From Pseudomonas putida (lineage in GTDB: Bacteria; Pseudomonadota; Gammaproteobacteria; Pseudomonadales; Pseudomonadaceae), in NCBI RefSeq assembly GCF_005080685.1, contig NZ_CP039371.1, positions 1,984,001 to 2,048,000 of the forward strand: 64,000 nt of DNA. The letters run 5' to 3'. A model generated the notes under the pieces. That model worked only from the letters and a program-made list of their open reading frames with translations. It did not search any database and was not told where the DNA came from. Made by a program: the position numbers and the translations under genes. Below are positions 53,661 through 62,640 of this stretch, piece by piece (positions within the stretch are counted from its first letter, which is position 1; the number at the start of each line of letters is the position of its first letter).

Positions 53661-54143
53661 ATGCCTGATGAATTACTGCACCTGCCAGAAATCCAGACCA
53701 TCCTCGCCCGCGAAAAGGCCAAGCCCGGCGCCTTGTTGCCGATCCTTCATGCTATCCAGGATGCCATCGGCTTCGTCCCCGACGCCGCCGTCGACCACAT
53801 CGCCCATGCCCTGAACCTCAGCCTCGCCGAAGTACGCGGGGTGATCAGCTTCTACCACGATTTCCGTACCCAGCCCCCGGCCCGCCATACCTTGCGCCTG
53901 TGCCGCGCCGAGTCGTGCCAGAGCCGTGGCAGCGAGGCGTTGGCCGCGCAGCTGCGCGAGCAACTGGCGCTCGACGACCATGGCACCAGCGCCGACGGCG
54001 CCATCAGCCTGCGCCCGGTGTATTGCCTGGGCGCCTGTGCCTGCTCGCCGGCGCTGGAACTGGACGGCCAGGTGCACGCGCGCCTGACCCCGGAGCGCCT
54101 GCGCGCACTGGTCAATGGTTGCTTGGAGGGTGAAGCATGCTGA
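53661..54143 (+). CDS. fdsG: NAD-dependent formate dehydrogenase gamma subunit FdsG
   Basis: A 160-residue NuoE/24-kDa-like subunit carrying one [2Fe-2S] cluster. The four cysteines lie in LCRAESCQSRG and YCLGACACSPA. It passes electrons within the soluble cytoplasmic formate dehydrogenase (formate + NAD+ to CO2 + NADH). The start has GAGG about ten bases ahead. It overlaps fdsB by seven bases and is the first gene of a tight four-gene operon. Confidence 0.92.
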   Translation: MPDELLHLPEIQTILAREKAKPGALLPILHAIQDAIGFVPDAAVDHIAHALNLSLAEVRGVISFYHDFRTQPPARHTLRLCRAESCQSRGSEALAAQLREQLALDDHGTSADGAISLRPVYCLGACACSPALELDGQVHARLTPERLRALVNGCLEGEAC

Positions 54144-55696
54144 AGGTGTACATTGCCTGCGACTCGGTGGCCCGCGCCGTGGGCGCCGACCAGGTCGCCA
54201 ACGCCTTGCAGAACGAGGCTGAGCGGCGCCAACTCGCCCTCGACATCCAACGTACCAGCTCGCGTGGCCTGTACTGGCTGGAGCCGCTGGTGGAGTGCGA
54301 CAGCGCAGAAGGGCGCATGGGCTATGGCCCGGTCACCCCTGAAGATGTGCCCGCACTGCTCGACGCCCTGACCGGCCAGCCCGGTGGCCACTCGCTGGCG
54401 CTGGGCCTGGTCGAGCAGATTCCCTACCTGAAGACCCAGCAGCGCCTGCTGTTCGCCCGCGCCGGTATAACCCGACCGCTGTCGCTGGACGACTACCGGG
54501 CCAATGGCGGCTTCGCTGGCTTGGCCAATGCCGTTTCCCAACCAGGCGCCGACGTGGTGGCAGCCGTGCTCGATTCCGGCCTGCGCGGTCGTGGTGGCGC
54601 GGCGTTTCCGGCAGGCATCAAGTGGCGCACCGTGCGCGACGCCGGGGGCGGGCAGAAGTACGTGGTCTGCAATGCCGACGAAGGCGATTCCGGTACCTTC
54701 GCCGACCGCATGCTGATGGAAGGCGACCCGTTCCTGCTGATCGAAGGCATGATCATTGCCGGTCTCGCGGTCGGTGCCGACAAAGGCTACATCTATGTGC
54801 GCTCGGAATACCCCGATGCGATTCGCGTGCTCAACCAGGCGCTGTCGATCGCCGGCGATGCCGGCTACCTTGGCACCGATGTGGCCGGCAGCGGCCAGGC
54901 CTTCGAGCTGCAAGTGCGGGTGGGAGCAGGGGCGTATATCTGCGGCGAGGAAACCGCGCTGCTCGAGTCCATCGAGGGCAAGCGCGGCATCGTTCGCGCC
55001 AAGCCGCCACTGCCGGCGCTGCAAGGCCTGTTCGGCCGGCCGACGCTGGTGCACAACGTCCTCACCCTGGCCTCGGTGCCGATCATCCTGGCCAAGGGCG
55101 CGGCCTTCTACCGCGACTTCGGCATGGGCCGCTCGCTGGGCACCATGCCGTTCCAGCTGGCCGGCAATATCCGTCATGGCGGCCTGGTCGAGCGCGCCTT
55201 CGGCCTGACCCTGCGTGAGCTGGTCGAAGGCTACGGCGGTGGTACCGCCAGTGGTCGGCCCTTGAAGGCTGCGCAGGTCGGCGGCCCGCTGGGCGCCTGG
55301 GTGCCGCCGAGCCACTTCGATACGCCGCTGGATTACGAAGCCTTCGCCGCCATGGGCGCGATGCTCGGTCATGGTGGCGTGGTGGTGGCAGATGACACCC
55401 TGAACATGGCCAGCATGGCGCGCTTCGCCTTGCAGTTCTGCGCCGAGGAGTCCTGCGGCAAGTGCACGCCCTGCCGCATCGGCTCGACCCGCGGCATGGA
55501 GGTGGTCGACCGCCTGATCGCCAGCAGCGACTTCACCGAGCGTCACGACCAGGCCCTGTTGCTGCGCGACCTGTGCGACACCATGCAGTACGGCTCGCTG
55601 TGCGCCATGGGCGGCATGACCGCCTATCCGGTGGCCAGCGCCCTCAAGTACTTCCCCGCCGACTTTGGCCTGACCACCACGGAGGCCGCGCAGTGA
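54137..55696 (+). CDS. fdsB: NAD-dependent formate dehydrogenase beta subunit FdsB (diaphorase)
   Basis: A 519-residue NuoF-like subunit that binds FMN, NAD(H) and one [4Fe-4S] cluster. An N-terminal thioredoxin-like extension comes first. The NADH/FMN region follows (SGLRGRGGAAFPAG, CNADEGDSGTF, GAYICGEETALLES). The cluster cysteines lie in ESCGKCTPCRIGSTRG with the last in SLCAMGG. It is the site of NAD+ reduction. Its stop overlaps the fdsA start as GTGA. Confidence 0.95.
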   Translation: MLKVYIACDSVARAVGADQVANALQNEAERRQLALDIQRTSSRGLYWLEPLVECDSAEGRMGYGPVTPEDVPALLDALTGQPGGHSLALGLVEQIPYLKTQQRLLFARAGITRPLSLDDYRANGGFAGLANAVSQPGADVVAAVLDSGLRGRGGAAFPAGIKWRTVRDAGGGQKYVVCNADEGDSGTFADRMLMEGDPFLLIEGMIIAGLAVGADKGYIYVRSEYPDAIRVLNQALSIAGDAGYLGTDVAGSGQAFELQVRVGAGAYICGEETALLESIEGKRGIVRAKPPLPALQGLFGRPTLVHNVLTLASVPIILAKGAAFYRDFGMGRSLGTMPFQLAGNIRHGGLVERAFGLTLRELVEGYGGGTASGRPLKAAQVGGPLGAWVPPSHFDTPLDYEAFAAMGAMLGHGGVVVADDTLNMASMARFALQFCAEESCGKCTPCRIGSTRGMEVVDRLIASSDFTERHDQALLLRDLCDTMQYGSLCAMGGMTAYPVASALKYFPADFGLTTTEAAQ

Positions 55697-58578
55697 TCAA
55701 TTACTTCGACCCCGCTTTTGATAAAAGCAGCGACCTCGGCACGCCTGCTCGAGACAGCGCCGTGCAGGTCAGCCTGAACATCGACGGACGCAGCATCAGC
55801 GTGCCCGCCGGCACCTCGGTGATGCGCGCTGCGGCGCTGCTTGGCACCAGCATTCCCAAACTGTGCGCCACCGATAGCCTCGAAGCCTTCGGCTCGTGCC
55901 GCATGTGCATGGTCGAGATCGATGGCATGCGTGGCTATCCGGCCTCGTGCACCACGCCGGTCACCGAGGGCATGGTGGTGCGCACGCAAACGCCGCGTCT
56001 GGCCGATTTGCGCCGCAATGTCATGGAGCTGTTTATCTCCGACCACCCGCTGGACTGCCTGACCTGCTCGGCCAACGGCAACTGCGAGCTGCAGACCGTG
56101 GCCGGCCAGGTCGGCCTGCGCGAGGTCCGCTACGGCTATGACGGTGCCAACCACCTGGCCGAGAAGAAGGACGTGTCCAATCCGTACTTCGACTACGAGC
56201 CGAGCAAATGCATCGTCTGCAGCCGCTGCGTACGCGCCTGCGAGGACATCCAGGGCACCTTCGCCCTGACCATCACCGGGCGTGGCTTCGACTCGCGGGT
56301 GGTGGCGGCCGGTGGTGACGATTTCCTCTCCTCCGAGTGCGTGTCGTGCGGTGCGTGCGTACAGGCCTGCCCGACCGCGACCTTGAGCGAGAAGTCGCTG
56401 GTTCTGCTCGGCCAGCCCGAGCGGGCGGTGATCACCACCTGCGCCTACTGCGGCGTCGGCTGCTCGTTGCGCGCCGAGATGAAGGGCGACCAACTGGTGC
56501 GCATGGTCCCGGACAAGAACGGCGGCGCCAATCATGGCCACGCCTGCGTCAAAGGGCGCTTCGCCTGGGGCTACGCTACCCACCCCGACCGCATCACCAA
56601 GCCGATGATCCGCAAGCGCCTGGAAGACCCTTGGCAGGAAGTCAGCTGGGACGAGGCCGTGACCTACGCCGCCAGTGAATTCCGGCGTATCCAGCTCAAG
56701 TACGGGCGCGATTCGATCGGCGGCATCACCTCCAGCCGCTGCACCAACGAGGAGGCCTATCTGGTGCAGAAGCTGGTGCGCACGGCGTTCGGCAACAACA
56801 ACGTCGACACTTGCGCGCGGGTCTGCCATTCGCCGACCGGCTATGGCCTGAAGCAGACCCTCGGCGAATCGGCCGGTACCCAGAGCTTCGACTCGGTGAT
56901 GCAGGCCGATGTGATCCTGGTGATCGGCGCCAACCCCACCGATGCCCACCCGGTGTTCGGCTCGCAGCTCAAGCGCAGGCTGCGCGAGGGCGCGCGGCTG
57001 ATCGTCATCGACCCGCGGCGCATCGACCTGGTCGACGCGCCCCATGCCCGCGCCGACTTGCACCTGCAACTGCGCCCCGGTACCAACGTGGCCATGCTCA
57101 ACGCCCTGGCCCATGTGATCGTCGGCGAAGGCCTGCTGGCCCAACGCTTCATCGATGCCCGCTGTGAAACCGAAGACTTTGCCCGCTGGCGCGATTTCGT
57201 CAGCCTGCCAGAGAACGCCCCTGAGATCCTCGGGCCGATCTGCGGCGTGCCCGCCGAGCAGATCCGCGCCGCCGCACGCTTGTATGCCACGGGCGGCAAC
57301 GCGGCCATCTACTATGGCCTGGGCGTGACCGAGCACAGCCAGGGCAGCACCGCGGTGATGGGCATCGCCAACCTGGCCATGGCCACCGGCAACGTCGGCC
57401 GCGAAGGAGTAGGGGTCAATCCGCTGCGTGGGCAGAACAACGTGCAGGGCTCGTGCGACATGGGCTCGTTCCCCCATGAGCTGCCGGGCTACCGGCACAT
57501 CGCCAACGAAGGCGTGCGCGCCGAATTCGAGCAGGCCTGGGGCGTGACCTTGCAACCCGATCCGGGCCTGCGCATCCCCAACATGTTCGAGGCGGCCCTG
57601 GACGGCAGTTTCAAGGCGTTGTATTGCCAGGGCGAGGACATCGCCCAGAGCGACCCCAATACCCAGCACGTCACTGCCGCGCTGCGTGCCATGGAATGCG
57701 TGGTGGTGCAGGACATCTTCCTCAACGAGACGGCCAAGTTCGCCCACGTGTTCCTGCCCGGCAGCTCGTTCCTCGAAAAGGACGGCACCTTCACCAACGC
57801 CGAACGGCGCATCTCGCGGGTGCGCAAGGTCATGCAGCCGCTGGCCGGCAAGGCCGACTGGGAGGCGACCGTGGCCCTGGCCAATGCCCTGGGTTGCCCG
57901 ATGAACTACCGTCACCCGTCCGAGATCATGGACGAGATCGCTCGCCTGACCCCAAGCTTCCAGCGTGTCAGCTACGCCGAGCTCGACCGCCGTGGCAGCC
58001 TGCAATGGCCATGCAACGACGCCGCACCCGATGGCACGCCGACCATGCACATCGAGCAGTTCGTGCGGGGCAAGGGGCGCTTCATGCTGACCGGCTACGT
58101 ACCCACCGACGAGAAGGTCAACAGCCGTTATCCGTTGCTGCTGACCACTGGGCGGATCCTCAGCCAGTACAACGTCGGCGCTCAGACCCGGCGCACCGGC
58201 AACGTCGCCTGGCATGACGCCGACCGCCTGGAAATCCACCCCACTGACGCCGAGAGCCGGGGCATTGGCGATGGTGACTGGGTAGGCATCGGCAGCCGCG
58301 CCGGGCAGACCGTGCTGCGTGCCAAGGTCAGTGCGCGGGTGGCGCCGGGAGTGGTCTACACCACCTTCCACTTCCCCGAATCGGGGGCGAACGTGATTAC
58401 CACGGACAACTCCGACTGGGCGACCAACTGCCCGGAATACAAGGTCACCGCTGTGGAAGTGGTCAAGGTGTTCCAGCCGTCGCAGTGGCAGAAGCGCTAC
58501 CAGGACTTCAGTGACGAACAGCGGCGCCTGCTCAAGGAGCGCCGTACCACCGAGGAAAACGCCGAGGTGCGTCGATGA
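55693..58578 (+). CDS. fdsA: NAD-dependent formate dehydrogenase catalytic alpha subunit FdsA (Mo-bis-MGD)
   Basis: A 961-residue catalytic subunit. An N-terminal [2Fe-2S] ferredoxin-like domain comes first (FGSCRMC, ASCTTP), then His-Cys type cluster residues (HPLDCLTCSANGNC) and two [4Fe-4S] motifs (CIVCSRCVRAC, CVSCGACVQAC). Next is the molybdopterin oxidoreductase core with its own cluster (CAYCGVGC). The metal-ligand Cys followed by His is in CARVCHSPTGYGL, so it is a Cys and not a selenocysteine enzyme. The start is the GTG at 55693, which overlaps the fdsB stop and gives the expected VINYFDPAFD N-terminus. The open frame upstream of it is an artefact over fdsB. Confidence 0.95.
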   Translation: MINYFDPAFDKSSDLGTPARDSAVQVSLNIDGRSISVPAGTSVMRAAALLGTSIPKLCATDSLEAFGSCRMCMVEIDGMRGYPASCTTPVTEGMVVRTQTPRLADLRRNVMELFISDHPLDCLTCSANGNCELQTVAGQVGLREVRYGYDGANHLAEKKDVSNPYFDYEPSKCIVCSRCVRACEDIQGTFALTITGRGFDSRVVAAGGDDFLSSECVSCGACVQACPTATLSEKSLVLLGQPERAVITTCAYCGVGCSLRAEMKGDQLVRMVPDKNGGANHGHACVKGRFAWGYATHPDRITKPMIRKRLEDPWQEVSWDEAVTYAASEFRRIQLKYGRDSIGGITSSRCTNEEAYLVQKLVRTAFGNNNVDTCARVCHSPTGYGLKQTLGESAGTQSFDSVMQADVILVIGANPTDAHPVFGSQLKRRLREGARLIVIDPRRIDLVDAPHARADLHLQLRPGTNVAMLNALAHVIVGEGLLAQRFIDARCETEDFARWRDFVSLPENAPEILGPICGVPAEQIRAAARLYATGGNAAIYYGLGVTEHSQGSTAVMGIANLAMATGNVGREGVGVNPLRGQNNVQGSCDMGSFPHELPGYRHIANEGVRAEFEQAWGVTLQPDPGLRIPNMFEAALDGSFKALYCQGEDIAQSDPNTQHVTAALRAMECVVVQDIFLNETAKFAHVFLPGSSFLEKDGTFTNAERRISRVRKVMQPLAGKADWEATVALANALGCPMNYRHPSEIMDEIARLTPSFQRVSYAELDRRGSLQWPCNDAAPDGTPTMHIEQFVRGKGRFMLTGYVPTDEKVNSRYPLLLTTGRILSQYNVGAQTRRTGNVAWHDADRLEIHPTDAESRGIGDGDWVGIGSRAGQTVLRAKVSARVAPGVVYTTFHFPESGANVITTDNSDWATNCPEYKVTAVEVVKVFQPSQWQKRYQDFSDEQRRLLKERRTTEENAEVRR

Positions 58579-58778
58579 GTAGTGACAACCTGATCAAGAT
58601 GGCCAACCAGATAGCCCATTACTTCGACAGCGAACCCAATCGGGCGCTGGCGGTGCAGGGGGTGAGGCAGCATCTGCAGAGTTTCTGGACCCCGGCGATG
58701 CGTCGGCAGTTGACTGAATGGATCGAGGCGCATGCGGGGGAGGGGGTGGATTCCAAGGTGTTGGAGGCCTTGAACTGA
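58575..58778 (+). CDS. fdsD: Formate dehydrogenase delta subunit FdsD
   Basis: A 67-residue protein (LIKMANQIAHYFDSEP, LQSFWTPAMRRQL) of the FdsD/NAD-dependent formate dehydrogenase delta family, a small subunit tied to assembly or stability of FdsABG. It overlaps fdsA by four bases (ATGA). No fdsC/fdhD sulfur carrier follows, so it must be encoded elsewhere. Confidence 0.92.
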   Translation: MSSDNLIKMANQIAHYFDSEPNRALAVQGVRQHLQSFWTPAMRRQLTEWIEAHAGEGVDSKVLEALN

Positions 58779-58786
58779 CGTTTGCC

Positions 58787-58894
58787 TGTGCCGGCCTCTT
58801 CGCGGGACAAGCCCGCTCCCACACGTACAGCGCAGGTTTTGGAAGCGCTGGAGACTCTGTGGGAGCGGGCTTGTCCCGCGAAGAGGCCGGCACA
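58787..58894. repeat. Perfect inverted REP pair at the end of the fds operon
   Basis: Two 37-base arms (58787-58823 and 58858-58894; tgtgccggcctcttcgcggg plus acaagcccgctcccaca) are exact reverse complements around a 34-base loop. They start nine bases after the fdsD stop. There is no T tract, but the long stem may protect or end the fds mRNA. Confidence 0.9.
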
Positions 58895-58982
58895 GACAAA
58901 ATGAAATGTCCGTCATGTTTGCCGGTAGATTCTGCCCCCGATGCTACGCTCGCGAAATCACTCGCCGCCGCGGATTCCACCC

Positions 58983-60797
58983 ATGGACATGAACTGGCAC
59001 CAGGCCCTGCAAGAAAGCCTGAGCTGGCTGGCAATCGCCACACTCTCCACCTTTGTCGGCTTCGCCGTTGCCGCGACCCTGGCCGTGCGCTTCACCCGCT
59101 GGGGCGCGCAGTTCTGGCAGCTCGCCGGGCCTTACTTCAATCTCCGCCGCAGTTGGCGACCCTTGCTGGCGTTCGCCTTGCTGCTGGTGCTGACGCTGTT
59201 CTCGGTGCGCCTGAACGTGCTGTTCTCGTTCTGGTACAACCGCTTCTACAGCGCCCTGCAGGGCCTGGATCAATCAGCCTTCTGGTACCTGCTCGGCGTG
59301 TTCGGCGTTCTGGCGATCATCCACGTGGCACGCTCGCTGTTCACTTCCTACGTGACCCAGGCCTTCAGCATCCGCTGGCGCATGTGGTTGACCGAGCGTC
59401 TGACCGGTGAATGGATGCATGGCGATGCCTATTACCGGGGTCGCTTCGTCGCGGATCCGGTGGACAACCCTGACCAGCGTATCGAACTGGACGTCAGTAC
59501 CTTCGTCACCGGCTCGGTGACCCTGGCCCTCGGCGCGGTCAGTGCGCTGGTCTCGCTGGTGGCGTTCACGGCCATTCTCTGGGGGCTGTCGGCGCCACTG
59601 GCGGTGGCTGGGGTGGAGATTCCACGGGCGATGGTGTTCGCCGTCTACCTGTATGTGCTGGTGGCCACGTGGGTTGCATTCCGCCTCGGGCGGCCGTTGA
59701 TCCGCCTTAACTTCCTCAACGAAAAGCTCACCGCCAACTTCCGTTACGCACTGATGCGCCTGCGCGAGAACGCCGAGAACATCGCGTTCTACCAAGGCGC
59801 GCAGGTCGAGCGCGGCACCCTGTTGGGCCGTTTCGCGGCGCTGATCGCCAACGCCTGGGCGCTGGTGTTCCGAGGCTTGAAGTTCGATGGTTTCAACCTC
59901 GGTATCAGCCAGGTGGCGGTGGTGTTCCCGTTCATTCTGCAGGCGCCGCGCTTTTTCAGCGGCGCGATCAAGCTCGGCGATGTGATGCAGACCTCCCAGG
60001 CGTTTGGCCAGGTCCAGGATTCGCTGTCGTTCTTCCGTGAGTCGTACGATGCGTTCGCCCAGTACCGCGCCACGCTCGACCGTTTGACCGGCTTCGTCGA
60101 GGCCAATCGCGAGGCCGGCGAGCTGCCCCGTGTCGATACCCACGACCAGGCCCATGCCCTGCGCATCCATCGCTTGCAGGTCTCGCGCCCCGATGGCCAT
60201 CGCTTGATCGGCGATCTGGAACTCAGTTTGCAGCCCGGCCAGGCCTTGCTGATCAAGGGCCCTTCGGGCAGTGGCAAGACGACCTTGTTGCGTGCGCTGG
60301 CGGGCCTTTGGCCCTACGCTGAAGGCGAAGTGCGGCGGCCGACGGGGCACCAGGCGCTGTTCCTGTCGCAGCGCCCGTACTTGCCGCTGGGTGATCTGCG
60401 CACCGCGATCGCCTACCCGGCCGATGCGCAGCCGCAGGACGATGCGCGCATGCAGCAGGCGTTGCGCCAGGTCAACCTGGGCCACCTGGCCGAACGCTTG
60501 AGCGGGACCTACGACTGGTCGCAGGTGTTGTCGATCGGCGAGCAGCAGCGCCTGGCCTTTGCCAGGGTGCTGTTCAACCGGCCCCAGGTGGTGTTTCTCG
60601 ACGAGTCCACCTCGGCCATGGACGAAGGTCTGGAGCACACCTTGTATGCGCTGCTGCGCAATCAATTGCCCGACACGTTGCTGGTGAGCATCGGCCACCG
60701 CAGCACCCTGGCGAGCTTCCACACGCATCGTCTGGAGGTGGACGGTCAAGGCGGGTGGACCTTCCAGCCGCAAGCCAGTGGCGAGGTATTGGCCTAG
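58983..60797 (+). CDS. SbmA/BacA-like ABC transporter, fused permease and ATPase
   Basis: A 604-residue inner-membrane protein of the ABC_membrane_2 (SbmA/BacA, YddA, ABCD) type. About six membrane helices cover residues 20-370, with the family segment EKLTANFRYALMRLRENAE. The ATPase has Walker A GPSGSGKTTLLRAL, signature LSIGEQQRLAFARVL and Walker B VVFLDESTSAMDE. Relatives import peptides or cofactors or have vitamin-B12-linked roles; the substrate here is unknown. I take the ATG at 58983 (the longer frame from 58941 runs into the region next to the REP pair), though the ribosome site is weak. The last four bases overlap the stop of the convergent MFS gene (shared ctag). Confidence 0.85.
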   Translation: MDMNWHQALQESLSWLAIATLSTFVGFAVAATLAVRFTRWGAQFWQLAGPYFNLRRSWRPLLAFALLLVLTLFSVRLNVLFSFWYNRFYSALQGLDQSAFWYLLGVFGVLAIIHVARSLFTSYVTQAFSIRWRMWLTERLTGEWMHGDAYYRGRFVADPVDNPDQRIELDVSTFVTGSVTLALGAVSALVSLVAFTAILWGLSAPLAVAGVEIPRAMVFAVYLYVLVATWVAFRLGRPLIRLNFLNEKLTANFRYALMRLRENAENIAFYQGAQVERGTLLGRFAALIANAWALVFRGLKFDGFNLGISQVAVVFPFILQAPRFFSGAIKLGDVMQTSQAFGQVQDSLSFFRESYDAFAQYRATLDRLTGFVEANREAGELPRVDTHDQAHALRIHRLQVSRPDGHRLIGDLELSLQPGQALLIKGPSGSGKTTLLRALAGLWPYAEGEVRRPTGHQALFLSQRPYLPLGDLRTAIAYPADAQPQDDARMQQALRQVNLGHLAERLSGTYDWSQVLSIGEQQRLAFARVLFNRPQVVFLDESTSAMDEGLEHTLYALLRNQLPDTLLVSIGHRSTLASFHTHRLEVDGQGGWTFQPQASGEVLA

Positions 60798-62011
60798 CGG
60801 GTGGAAGGACGGGACAGCAGGGCCACCCCGACCAGGGTGGCGCCGGCAAAGGTCGCGCCGACCAGGAAGGTCGCCCGGAAGCCCACACCATCCCACAGCA
60901 GCCCAGCGACCACGCTGGCCACCAGCAAGGCCACGCCGGTGAGCAGATGGAATACGCCGAAGGCGGTGCCGCGCAGGTGGCCAGGGGCACTGTCGGCGAT
61001 CAGCGCGGCGAAGATGCCCTGGGTGAAGCCCAGGTGCAGCCCCCAGGCCACCACGCCCAGCGCCAGCCCGCTCCAGCCGGGCAGCAAGGCCAGCAGCAGG
61101 TCGGCCAGCACCAACAGGCCCAGGCCCATGAGCAGCACGCCGCGCCGACCGATGCGATCGGACAGGGCACCGGCGGGGTAGGCCGACAGCGAATAGGCCA
61201 GGGCCATGACCACCAGCACTGCCGGCGCCCACAGGGCCGCCAACCCCATGTCCTGAGCGCGTAGCAGGAGGAAGGCTTCGCTGAAGCGGCCCAGGGTGAA
61301 TACCACGGCCAGCAGCACCAGCCGCCAATAGTCGGGTCCCAGGTGTACCAGTTGCTTCAGGGAAAGTGGCGCGCGCGTGGGGCGTGGTGCCGGGCCCGGT
61401 GCTGGTTCACGCACGTAGACGACCAGGATGAACACCGCGACGAATGCCGGGATCACCGCGATCCAGAACACAGTCTGGAAATGGCTCGCGGTCAGCCACA
61501 TCAGCAGGATCGCCAGCAATGGCCCGAGAAACGCGCCCAGCGTATCCAGGGTCTGGCGCAGGCCGTAGGCGGCGCCGCGTAGCGCCGGGGGTGTGACGTC
61601 GGCCACCAGCGCATCGCGGGGTGCTCCGCGGATACCCTTGCCGATGCGGTCGACGAAACGCGCCCCTACCAACCACTCAAGTCCCCCTGCCATGGGAAAC
61701 ACCGGCTTGGTCAGCGCCGCCAGGCCATAACCGAGCACGGTGAGCAGCTTGCGCTTGCCCAGGCGGTCGCTCAACGCCCCGGAAAACACCTTGGTGATCG
61801 ACGCGGTCGCCTCGGCGATGCCCTCGATGAAGCCCACCGCGACCACCGAGGTGCCCAGCACGGTGACCATGTACAGGGGTAGCAGGGCGTGGATCATTTC
61901 CGAGGAGAGGTCCATGAACATCGAAACGAAGCCCAGCGCCCAGACGCTGCGGGGAATTTTTGGCAGGGTGCTGGTGGCGTTTTGCGGGTCGGCTTTTTCG
62001 GCTGTGCGCAT
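60794..62011 (-). CDS. Major facilitator superfamily transporter
   Basis: A 405-residue inner-membrane transporter with about 12 hydrophobic helices. The MFS loop signature appears twice (GALSDRLGKRKLL after helix 2 and GALSDRIGRRGVLL after helix 8), and GARFVDRIGKGIRGAPRDAL is a third conserved loop. The substrate cannot be told; the sequence looks like drug/metabolite exporters. It is convergent with the ABC transporter, sharing the palindromic ctag that holds both stop codons. The start at 62011 has no strong ribosome site, and in-frame alternatives lie nearby. Confidence 0.85.
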   Translation of the reverse strand: MRTAEKADPQNATSTLPKIPRSVWALGFVSMFMDLSSEMIHALLPLYMVTVLGTSVVAVGFIEGIAEATASITKVFSGALSDRLGKRKLLTVLGYGLAALTKPVFPMAGGLEWLVGARFVDRIGKGIRGAPRDALVADVTPPALRGAAYGLRQTLDTLGAFLGPLLAILLMWLTASHFQTVFWIAVIPAFVAVFILVVYVREPAPGPAPRPTRAPLSLKQLVHLGPDYWRLVLLAVVFTLGRFSEAFLLLRAQDMGLAALWAPAVLVVMALAYSLSAYPAGALSDRIGRRGVLLMGLGLLVLADLLLALLPGWSGLALGVVAWGLHLGFTQGIFAALIADSAPGHLRGTAFGVFHLLTGVALLVASVVAGLLWDGVGFRATFLVGATFAGATLVGVALLSRPSTR

Positions 62012-62060
62012 TCTGGGCCGGCTCTGAGGTGCTTGTCGGGAGAATTCTAGCGCCTATGAG

Positions 62061-62184
62061 ATCGAGCGCCGCCCGCGCGGCGCATCGCGGAGTGTGCGCT
62101 GGAGAGGTGTGGTGCCGCACACATCGAGCGCCGCCCGCGCGGCGCATCGCGGAGTGTGCGCTGGAGAGGTGTGGTGCCGCATAC
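62061..62184. repeat. 62-bp tandem duplication of the element's outer arm
   Basis: Two consecutive 62-base units start at 62061 and 62123 with atcgagcgccgcccgcgcgg and end ...gtggtgccgca(c/t)ac. They differ by about one base. A third occurrence at 62185 is the true left arm of composite element copy 4. Confidence 0.9.
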
Positions 62185-62455
62185 ATCGAGCGCCGCCCGC
62201 GCGGCGCATCGCGACGCAAGGCCGCTCCCACATTTGTTGCAACGTGCCACTGTCTGTCAGGCCATGGTTGTTCGGGGGCACCACGGAATATCGGGGTGCG
62301 CCCTGCGCCAACACAGATATCGCACCGGGCCCGCCAGGCTGACCACCATGGCCTACCAGACAAAATTGGCCCGAAACAGATGTGGGAGCGGCCTTGCGTC
62401 GCGATGCGCCGCGCTGGCGGCGCTCGATCTATGCAGCGCTAAAAACCCTCAGCGT
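62061..62455. repeat. Composite palindromic element, copy 4 (with extra left-arm units)
   Basis: Same layout and orientation as copy 1: left arm with the REP-like atcgcgacgcaaggccgctc, ttgcaacgtgccactgtctg, gtcaggccatggttgttcgg, middle caacacagatatcgcacc, inner right arm, attggcccgaaacagatgtg, right arm. The left arm is preceded by two tandem extra units. It fills most of the 629-bp gap between the MFS gene and the TonB receptor. The right outer end is degraded. Confidence 0.8.
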
Positions 62456-62515
62456 AAGAAACCGTCAAGTTCCCCATCAGATATGTAAACTTCGTAAATA
62501 AGATTTAAACTCATT

Positions 62516-62530
62516 TGAGAATCACTATAT
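62516..62530 (+). promoter_or_regulatory. Possible Fur box upstream of the TonB receptor
   Basis: TGAGAAT-C-ACTATAT fits the 7-1-7 Fur model (TGATAAT-N-ATTATCA) at 10 of 14 positions. It lies in an A+T-rich patch (62480-62540), unusual for this DNA and typical of a promoter, about 110 bases before the receptor start. Fur repression by iron would suit a siderophore receptor. The match is only moderate. Confidence 0.45.
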
Positions 62531-62640
62531 TCACCATCCCTAGTGACTCCCCAAGCTGTGCTTGAGAGGTCGGAGGGCGAGGGCTTTCCGGCTGCGCAGA
62601 CGGATCTTGCCCCTTGCTCACCTTTCTAGGAGATGTACCG

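Noticed and set aside
55462..55692. A longer fdsA starting inside fdsB
   Set aside because: The extension is out-of-frame fdsB sequence. The GTG at 55693 overlapping the fdsB stop gives the normal N-terminus.
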